From Agarophyton chilense (taxonomy: Eukaryota; Rhodophyta; Florideophyceae; Gracilariales; Gracilariaceae), in the NCBI GenBank assembly GCA_030374765.1, contig JARGXX010000043.1:1-64000 (forward strand): a DNA stretch of 64,000 nt. The letters are read 5' to 3'. How positions within the stretch are numbered: position 1 is the stretch's first letter; every line of letters begins with the position of its first letter. A program made the translations under genes and the position numbers. This document shows positions 55,401-64,000 of this stretch, in pieces. The notes below the pieces were generated by a model, which searched no databases, was not told where the DNA came from, and saw only the letters and a program-made list of their open reading frames with translations.

Positions 55401-57163
55401 TGAGGGGCAACTGTGGTTTTTGTAAGTTTAGGATAAAACATTGGCGTGGAGTGAAGACCACTGCGCCGGACTTACGTGCGGTGTCATGAACGGAGAGAAG
55501 GTTGGTATGGAGGGCATTGGTTGCAACGCACGTGACTTGCAGTGGGTCATGTTTGTTGCTCAGGCGGATCTGAATTGGACCAGCATGGGTGCATGGGGTT
55601 AAGTGGTTAGCGGCGGTGCGTGTGGAAACGTTTGATATTGGTGATAATGATTGAGGGGGGTGTGGATGTGTGTGGGGTGGGCAGCGAAGTCTAATGCGAA
55701 CATACCTTCGATATCATTTTGTTCGTCGTTGCGTTGAATTGGTTGAAGGTCCGGTTCGTGGGGTGCAGGGTTGGCTAGGTAAGCCGCGTATGCCCAGTTT
55801 GGAGGCAGAGCGGGGGGGAACGGGTTCAGGTTCGGGTGGATGTAGGGGACTTGGACGGGGTGTGGCATCGCTACGACTTGGTTGGCTTGCGGGGCACGTG
55901 GCAGGGCTTCGTTCTTGAGAGGTTGTCCTGGCTGGTTGAATTTTGGATGGCGTATATCCCTGCACTGTTCATCAGTGTGGCTAGGCGGTACTCGCATGAA
56001 CTGTTGGTGGAATGTACAGGGCCAGAATGCTGGCTGAGGTGGCTGGCAACGTGGAGGCATTCGGGGCTGTTAGTATGGTTGAGGTGCAGCTCGGGGTTGT
56101 TGGGGAAATTGCACGGTTGTGTAAAGCGTAGATGACAGGGGGGGCGATACGGGCGTGCTATACGACCTGAGGAGGTGGAAATGATGCAGGAAATCTTTCA
56201 CGGTTGGGGGGTTGATAGCAAGGTGTTGTCGTCCGACGTCAACGGTGCTGGGGTTGTACCGGAGACTGTCTATGAGTAATTCCATGGTAGTGGTTTCGTC
56301 CGTGATGTTGGGGAACTTTGAGGCGATCATTCGGGCTCTTATAGAGTTGTGATTGGATACCTAGTCATCCATAGAAATGTCCGGAGTAAGGTGCAGAGAT
56401 TCTGCCTCCGATTTCAAGTACTTCTGATCTGCGGCAGTTTTTGTCTGCAGATGTTGTATTATTGAATCGACTAGGTTGTTTGGGGTGGGGTCACTTCCTA
56501 TGCTCAGGAGGTTTAGGATGTCTGGTGGAACGGTTCATAGGATGGGTGCCCTTAGTGTGTGCTTTCTTTTGTTGTGTGTCTCTAACTGTGCAGGGTCAAC
56601 GGGAGGGACTGGATTTTGGCGGATGTTATCAGCGGCATCAATAGTTGTTGCAGTAGATTTTAGCGCCATTTTCCAGTAGACAGGGTTGTTGCCGTCAAGT
56701 TTGGGGACATGATGTTTTGTTTCCATGGCTGAGTTATGAAATTTTGTTGTGCGATCTGTAGGGATGTGTCTGTCACTATCGGTGATCAGAGCGTTTTTGT
56801 AGAGTTCAAGTATATGACCGTTGTTTGCTTTGAGAAGCTCACGGCGTTTGAGTCTGTTCGATCGAGCGGTTGAGAATTCCGTTTTAAAAGACTGTTGTGT
56901 GGCGCCGTGCTGATTTGGGGAATAGAGAAAAGTGCGTGGTGACGGTAAATAGTCGCAGGACGTGTTCAGTAAAGGAGGAAGATCGAGAGAAGAAAGGGTG
57001 TGATGACGAGAAGAGAAGAAATTGGAGTGGAGTCAGCGTATCGTGGGTTCCATAATCTGTGACGGACAACGGTGGTCGTTCTCGTTACTCTCGGGTGCGA
57101 CGCCGGTCGGGACAATGTCTAGTGCAGTGTTGTATGTGTGTGTCGTGTGTGTGCAGTCAAGCA
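52409..57163 (-). mobile_element. Ty1/copia element (family I), unit 2
   Basis: Counterpart of 18,060-22,814: LTRs 52,409-52,560 and 57,058-57,163, gag 55,599-56,726, integrase 53,979-55,104, RT 53,313-53,978, RNase H 52,555-53,309. The same integrase frameshift and the TAG before RT are present. An extra stop appears in RNase H just below 52,750 (after PTKHRK), where unit 1 reads on for 65 more codons. Confidence 0.9.
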
Positions 57164-59649
57164 CTGAAACAGTAAATTTCTGGTTCTCTGCTATGATATA
57201 TTTTATATAGTCTATATAAGGAGAATTGTCTTCCCAACTTTTACATTTCCCTCATCACGTTCACAACCAAGAAAACTACCTTTACTTTTGATCAACATTG
57301 TTTAACATCTCTACGCTCATCTTTGACATCTGGACGCCGGTCGCCGAATCAACACAACAGCAAACAAGATCAAAACAGTTTAATACGCGTCTGTAAGACT
57401 TTTTGGGTCCCTCGACCTCTGGAGCTCCCAATATTCACAGAACTACGGATTACATATGCTAAACCTGTCGTAGAACTATAGATTACAACTCATGCAGAAG
57501 TTTACCTGTTCGATGATCCAATTCAGCACAAAGTAGATACACGATACCATGTCTCAGGTAACACGGCAACAAATCCCATGCATATTGTCCGCCTCAAGCA
57601 GGAAGACACGGCCTTCACACTCACCTCTTTTCGTAACTTATTTATCCTGTCCACTTGTTTGAATGATTTGAAACAAGCAATCAAATTCAACGGAAATATT
57701 ACCGGTTGGCAGCACGAGCTGGATTGCTTCAGTCATAGGGCGGTCTGCCTTAATGGAAGGATCAGTATAGTTACACCTGTACGGAATCCATATCATGGGG
57801 GAAATTTCCTCGGTTTTGAAGTCTTATCGGATGATTTTGACACCTCCACGACTGGATCGATCAGTCGTATTCCTGCATGTAGAAAGCGTTATGCATACAT
57901 CTTCGAATTCTACTACAATCCAAAAATCCTTCTTGATACCACAAAGAACTTGCATTGCTTTGGTGAAAACCTTCTCTTCGTCTATAGTTTCGCCTGTGGC
58001 AAGGGTTTCAGCAGATCCGACGGACTTAACTGGGTGTTGAGATTTATGATAGGACCAGCTGAGTGTGTGGAAAACTTGATGGATAGACAAGCTCCCAAAC
58101 AGTACACTTACCAAGAGTCCAGGTTTTCCATTATTAATACTTTTACTGGCATCAGAGAACACAACCAGTGACATTTCATACTACTTGTCATCTGAAAGCT
58201 TACTGCACCTAATCAATGATCCACGTCTATTGAGGTTTTCCATCACCTTGTTTTTTGACAAAATGTCTCTCACTAGTGGCATAAGATTTTTTGCTGAAGC
58301 GAAAAAGAAGCATAAGCACAAAATGGCGAAGCAGAAATCCCTAACCACCCAATCTAACAGATGATTGAGTGAGAAGCAGATGCCTAAATCCTATTGAGAA
58401 GCTTTTCAAAATTTTTGCGTCTTGGTCTGCTGACCTTATACTTTTTGTAGCTTAGCAACTTTTCCTCACCATCTACAGTGATAGTACCGTCATCGTACTG
58501 CTGAACAAGAAGTCCATGAAAGTTCAGTTGTGCTGGTCTGTTGACAACAGTGCCGAGTTGGTGCTCTTCAGATATTTTCCTGACCACTGCTGACATTTTC
58601 TGCCCTGACGATGCATAAAGAATGTCATCGACCCGCTTGACAGTCTAGATACATGTTCGGCTGTTGCTGATTCGATAGAACAGCTGTTAAACGTAGAATA
58701 ATTGCTGAAACCCTAATCCACGAAGTACGTTGTGGCTAAGATGCTGCCACTTCGCTGCTGCACATGCAAGTCCGTGTGCGGCGGACAGAAGTAACCAGTA
58801 ATGGTACTACTTTGTGTTGCATTCTCTCGCTGTGATCAGGTAGACGTCTCTCTGAGCCTCAGTCTGCAAAACGGCGCTCTTCTTATCGATTCTTGCTGGT
58901 GTCCAATTGAAGATCACTGCAGGGAAAAGCAACATTCGAATTCCAACCGGGGCGCATTTGGCAGAGTCCGTATTAAGCATTTCTCTGTCTCTGTCTTTGC
59001 TCTCATGCGAGGCCATGCGGGCTTTCAGTGTAAAACGATCATCCTCATACCTTTTCACCTTGTAGATTACATGACGAGACACATTGTTTACATTCGAAGG
59101 AACGTTTGAGACAGGGATATCTTTGACAATCCTCTATAACGACTTATCTTCTTTGGCGGACGCATTTTCGGTTGCGTGAGAAGGGGGTCCCTGAGTCTGG
59201 TGAATCATGAACTACGTTGCCCTGAAAGCCTCGTAGTAATTACGAGTGACTTCCTTCAGTACTGCGAAGTTCCTGTTCCGGGAAAAGTTGCACTTCTGCT
59301 CCGTTTAGTACCTCCTTCTGCGTTAAATATCCCTGTAATACTGCTTTTGATCTCACCAATGCACCCTAATCTCGTCTCCAACACTTGAAAATTGCTGTCC
59401 GATGGAGCAATTTTTTCTTCTGGAAACTGATGTACTGAAGTGTGGGTATGTACGGTTTCAGTGTCAAAGTATTCGTCTAGATTGTGCTCCGTCTCCATAA
59501 TTTTATATACACGGGTTCTGCCCATGCCGTAGATGGTATCCTGCACAGCGGAAGCTATGTTGCTGACGGGGATTAAGACCCGCACAGCAGAGTGTAGGGA
59601 AAAGGGAAAAACGTCAGGTAAAGATCGTACTGATTCGTAGTCTCGACAG
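57164..59649 (-). mobile_element. Copia family II remnant, unit 2
   Basis: Counterpart of 22,815-25,300, with the RNase H (57,824-58,174), RT palm (58,384-58,660), RT start (58,807-59,082) and linker (59,256-59,585) frames unchanged. Confidence 0.7.
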
Positions 59650-59654
59650 CAAAT

Positions 59655-60100
59655 TGTAACGCAATGACGGGTGGGTCAGCGTACAGGTATCGACCGGTGG
59701 TAGCGTGGTAGAGCGGGTCCTAAGGTTCGAATTCTTGACGGCGGCACTCCCAGTGTACTTGGTGAAATGGGCTGGCGTTTACTGCGTACTCTTACAAGTT
59801 GGAGCTACGGAAACGATGGCTTGAAGACCAATTGGTGGACCGAATATACCAAAGGGGGTTACTTAGTATCCTAACGGTGCCTATTTTACTCTAAGGGAGA
59901 AGCGTCGCTCGAGCCAAGTAATTAGTACTGGCGAGGCGCTGGGATCTCCCTGATACTGTAATGCTAATCTATAACAATAATTAAAATTAATTAATAATCT
60001 CCCTGAGTCGAGCTGAGGTCTGCCAGTCGACGTGGCGTCTGTAAGATTCCTCAGGGCCCGGCGGCTTACAGAGCTCAACCGTTATCGTCGCTCCTTAACA
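59655..60100 (+). mobile_element. Solo LTR, 446 bp, unit 2
   Basis: Counterpart of 25,306-25,750 with one more C in CAGGGCCCGG, which matches the chromovirus LTR. Unit 1 therefore lost the base. CAAAT (59,650-59,654) and CAAAG (60,101-60,105) flank it. Confidence 0.8.
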
Positions 60101-60105
60101 CAAAG

Positions 60106-60656
60106 AGCACAATTTAAGTCAAACCTCAGATGCAGATTCATTGCAATGCCCTTTAGGGTTGCTTTCAGCGTGGCTGCTGAAAGCATTTATTAATAGTGCT
60201 TGAAGAGGTACTGATGATAGTTCTAGCAAGAGCAATTACTAACGAGAGGCAACCGAAAAAACTGCTGATGCCTACCATCGCATTCAAGACAGAAAAGCAG
60301 AAATAAAGTCTCATGACCAGTATCGAGAACAGAATGCATATTCATGCCTTTGTATAATATGCACATGACAAAGCAGCACGCAATCCGTTAGCGCTGAAAG
60401 AAGTTGAATACGTCGGTCATCATAGTGCGCGATGTCGTGGAGTCGGTCGATACAACAGGGCCCTGTGAGTTGCGACGTGCAAGCGTACGGAGGTCACTTC
60501 GATATAGACGAAACAATAGAGCGGTTACGTTGAGTTTCCGTCTTCTCCAATTCATCCATGTATTTGGAAACCAGAATAGGGACATCCCCGCGTAGACTGT
60601 TCAAAGTTATCCAGTCCGTTTCCTCGTCAGAGAATCAGCGTCATTTTTGAAGTAAC
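60106..60656. other. Region without recognised gene, unit 2
   Basis: Counterpart of 25,756-26,307, one base shorter in an A run near 60,260. Confidence 0.4.
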
Positions 60657-61589
60657 TCAATATTCTCTTATCGGCATTTGATATTTTAGAAAACGGTCAA
60701 GAACCAACAGTTCATTTTCTTGAGAGGCAAGATAGTGTCTAAATTCTTCAGTGACTTCGAAACTTTTGTTTCGAGAGAATTTCAACCTGCGACCGTGTAA
60801 CTCTTCCTTATGACCGTCATGTAAAGACTCGAAAAGGATGATATACTCGTTTCGACATTCGAGTACGCAATATAGTCCAACCCACTTGAGTGATTGTTTT
60901 TTAGTCCGCTCACGCTGCAGTACACCCCGAAGAATGGAGTAACCCTCGGTAAATATGATTCCGTCCAAGGCGAATTGCAGCTGTCTAATGCGGTATAGTT
61001 GAGCCTTTTTTAATGTCTTTGAGTTCAAGAACTCCCACTTTCTCACCAACTTTCCGGTGAATAGCAGTAAGCGGCGAGTCCTGGTTATGATCAGTAAACA
61101 CCGTCAAAGACAACGGTTATCGAGTCGGTAAATATCGGATTGTTCAAAGCATATTGTACAACTGGCAAAATACTGGGGCAACAGCTTTTCGGGAGCTGGT
61201 ACTCAGAAAGAAGAGCACGAGATACGCTTAGGAGCTCTGGGCAGACTACTTCAACACTTCCATTTGACCAAGTGCAACACGCCAACGTGGAATGATGAGA
61301 TGGCTTGGTCCTTTTCTTCAGAACACGAACGACTTCGTTCTTGAAACGAGAGCCGCGTTTACAGACCCCCTGGTTAGACAGACCAAACGCTGCAAACTTG
61401 TTTATCAGAAAAATTTGCTGCGACTTCAGCTGTGATTTCGGTCGTGGTTGTGAGCCAAAACTAACCGCTGTGATCATCTTTGACTACCAGAACATACAAA
61501 AAGCCATCCTCTCCACGTGACATGTAGCAAAAGTCGAAGTAAAACAATTCATTAGGTTGTAGACATGCAGTTTGTGAAATTAAAGCTAC
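60657..61589 (-). pseudogene. Chromovirus integrase remnant, unit 2
   Basis: Counterpart of 26,308-27,240 with the same frames and the same missing second catalytic Asp. Confidence 0.8.
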
Positions 61590-63847
61590 AAACTGGGAAA
61601 AATGATTGATTCGAATCCACATTAAATACGTTTTTCTACATGTGCATTACGAAAATGCCGAGAAGTTTGTAAAGGCTCCCCGCATGAAATCTAGGCTTAA
61701 CTAGAATTCCGAAAACACGGAAACATTGTTCAGCAGGGCATTGCATTCCCTCATATGAACTATCCGGGTTTAGTAGAAAAACACAACCGTTTCTCAGCTG
61801 CCTCAACTCTGAGCACATTCGGAAGCAGCATATTCTAAGCTGTAATCGGGTGCGAGTCTTCTTTCTCTCTCACCATTTGTGGATTGCACTTGTACCCAGA
61901 AGTTCAAATATGTACTTTGAACTTTGTCTTATGCACGGGGCCCTCTCTTTGTGTATCTTTCGAAAGAACAAATCATGCTTAACCGCTGCTCCTTTTGAAC
62001 ATTCGAGATTGAAATTCTGGCAACAAAAACCTGTTTCGCTTGGTGATTCTTGTTTTCCTTTCCTAGCACACCCCAACATCATTTCTATCGGTACTCTCAA
62101 CGCATATTCGAAGGCTAGCGTGAAGACAAAGAAGCAGAGGAGGCGAATCATGTCTCAGAGCCAAGATATTTCGAAAGCTTAATACGTGATCCAAGTGAAG
62201 TTCCATGCCTATTGTTTCCGTTTCAATCTACGCACCTGATGACCTGCTACCCCGTACCGAGAGGCTATTAGTTGTTCAGAAAAGTCCAACATATAGACAT
62301 CTTTTGTTTTAGTGGAAAGGATGGAATGTCGTGCGTATCAAATACGGAATTCAGTAGGGCGTACTCTTTTCCGTGCACCCGCCATCAGCATTACACAGAA
62401 TGAGACATAGCAAATCGATCCATCACTACGAATTCACGCCATTTGGTTGAATCACTGGACTATGGAATGATACTTTCTAGAGATTCCCATTTCGGAACAA
62501 AACTCTGCGGCACGAATTCATTGGAATTCCATACCACAGGAAAAAAAGTTGCAACTAAATTGGAGACGAGAGTAATCAATGACTGCACTATCAGCCTACC
62601 GGAACAAACGACCCGGAACAATTCACGACACCAAAGCCCCGTAAAATAGCAGAATTAACATCTCAGATAAATTCCAGACACTCTGAGAAGGCCATTGAAC
62701 TTTGATCTGGCGCGAAGTAGTTCGAAATAGAGTAAATCAACAAGTTCGACACTTTCTTGAAGTCATCAATGATGAGATGGTATTAATTTTGACATGTGAC
62801 TTTGTCTATTTCGAAACTTCTTGCATACTCCTTAAAAATGTCTATCTGTTTCATGACAGCAGGTGATAATTAATTCGCTTTCTTGATGAATCATGTCTAT
62901 GTTTAAATTAATGAAAATCCGTAGGAAATGTAATATTAAACTTCCCAAACGGAGCTGAAAGGACACCATGGTACAAAATAGTTGCTGCTACGCCCACGCT
63001 TTGTACTACTCGTCGGTAAAACTCAGACTTGCGCCTGCAAAACTGTCAACGTCTGTCAGAATGAAGTGGGCTTTGGGAGTTGATGACAACAGAGCTCTAA
63101 ACAGTAGAAGTCATAATATCAGAACTCAAATGCTAGGTCTTCTCCTTCCGAACAGGAGTTCAAACAGCTCTTCAATCAAAGTTTTCCTACTTTGAGTTGG
63201 GGCGCTTTCGAGCACTTCATATATGTCTATCAAGCACTAGATTCCATCTTCCGCCCACTCGGTTCAATGCAGGAAGCGCAATTCCATTTTGGACATATAC
63301 GACTTCAGCTTGTTCAACAATTTCTGTCTCGTGTGAAAGATCGTCAGGACAGTGATCAATAACTTCGTTGGCGATGAAATGGCTATAAAATTGCGTATGA
63401 GATCTTGAGGCATGCTATGAAGAACTTTGGTGTTGTTGACATGTCGCGATTCGCGCTCGTCGCACCTGACGCAAAAGGATGGGCACCAAGAGATGTTCCG
63501 CGCTGTGTCTGATGCCCCCAAACTCTTTGACAAATTCTGGTATTCTTTACTATATAGTAGTCTCTGGTGCTCTAAGACCAGCTCGTAGGTTGCGTTTCTA
63601 GATTTTCTATGATGCGTGCGCTGCGTAGGTTTCGCTGTCGTCCAGCAGCTGTCTACTTCGAGGTCCTATGCAGTCCAAGAGCCCGCATTTCACTCCCGAC
63701 TGCAGTCCACTCTGGGCTGAAGTTGCGCTATTTCATCCCAGTTTCGCAGCACTCTGCTTTGGGGTGCACCTACGCATCCCAGATGTGCTCGTGGGTGGTC
63801 AAGAGTCCCCCTATGACCAATTTTTCGAAAGGAATATGGAAGATTGG
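61590..63847. other. Region without recognised gene, unit 2
   Basis: Counterpart of 27,241-29,498. No new frame opens here. Confidence 0.4.
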
Positions 63848-64000
63848 TCATAAAAAGTTGACCGGTCTCTTTTGTCGTGTTGTTCCGTCCTTCCTTACTT
63901 GTTCCAGATATTCTTCTACCAAGTCTGGTACATCGCGCTGTAGCCTTTCCAATGGGACCCAGTATGTTTCGCTGTCTTCAAAGCCTTTCCATTTGACCAA
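63848..64000 (-). pseudogene. Chromovirus chromodomain end, unit 2 (cut by window end)
   Basis: Last 153 bases of the window match 29,499-29,651, the C-terminal end of the chromodomain ORF. The rest lies outside the window. This shows the duplication continues. Confidence 0.8.

Larger units (their letters stand above)
40504..64000. repeat. Tandem duplication, unit 2 (cut by window end)
   Basis: Starts with CAGAACTGCC in both units. To the left, 6,021-6,030 and 40,494-40,503 share only a short GAAT-T-CA microhomology. Corresponds to 6,031-29,651 of unit 1. Confidence 0.85.

Overview
The window is nuclear DNA of a eukaryote. It is almost entirely repeats: LTR retrotransposons of two superfamilies, solo LTRs, a dispersed repeat family carrying a C2H2 zinc-finger ORF, and the broken remains of a retinoblastoma-related (RBR) cell-cycle gene. 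Evidence for a eukaryote: Ty1/copia and Ty3/gypsy chromovirus pol genes, a GT-AG intron, an RBR pocket domain and C2H2 fingers. The lineage cannot be fixed from sequence alone. A TE-rich, intron-poor alga such as a red alga would fit, but that is a guess.

The dominant structure is a direct tandem duplication. Bases 6,031-29,651 reappear at 40,504-64,000 (window end) in the same orientation and nearly unchanged. The offset is 34,473 up to about 14,104 and 34,349 after about 14,228. The difference is one 124-nt indel. Identity still holds at the window edge, so 6,031-40,503 is best read as one unit of about 34.4 kb, with a second unit running off the window.

Layout of unit 1. 6.2-7.1 kb (minus): second half of RBR pocket B plus the C-terminal region. 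7.1-7.5 kb: a HEAT-like helical fragment. 7.5-9.7 kb (plus): a truncated copia-like element (family II). 9.8-11.9 kb (minus): RBR N-terminal part, pocket A and first half of pocket B. The retroelement therefore lies inside the RBR locus. 12.15-16.57 kb: a 'Z' repeat with a zinc-finger ORF, a large inverted repeat and a 230-bp solo LTR. 18.06-22.81 kb (minus): a complete but mutated copia element (family I) with short LTRs. 22.8-25.3 kb: family II pol remnant. 25.31-25.75 kb: 445-bp solo LTR with near-perfect target duplication. 26.3-27.2 kb: chromovirus integrase remnant. 29.5-32.5 kb (minus): chromovirus lacking its reverse transcriptase. 33.66-33.96 kb: a hairpin-rich segment resembling a group I intron core. 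34.3-39.3 kb (minus): full-length degenerate copia family II element.

Before the tandem unit, 1-3,770 is a third Z copy (Z1, cut by the window start). 4,760-5,539 is only the left end of another Z copy. 5,634-6,031 is an inverted copy of the HEAT-like/RBR junction at 7,005-7,407.

No long gene here is convincingly intact except possibly the zinc-finger ORFs at 12,998 and 47,471. The retroelements all carry stops, frameshifts or lost catalytic residues. The most interesting points are the RBR locus broken by a retroelement and then duplicated; the Z family with its palindrome, two open frames, a TGA at a zinc-ligand cysteine and a gene-conversion-like tract; and the candidate group I-like RNA.
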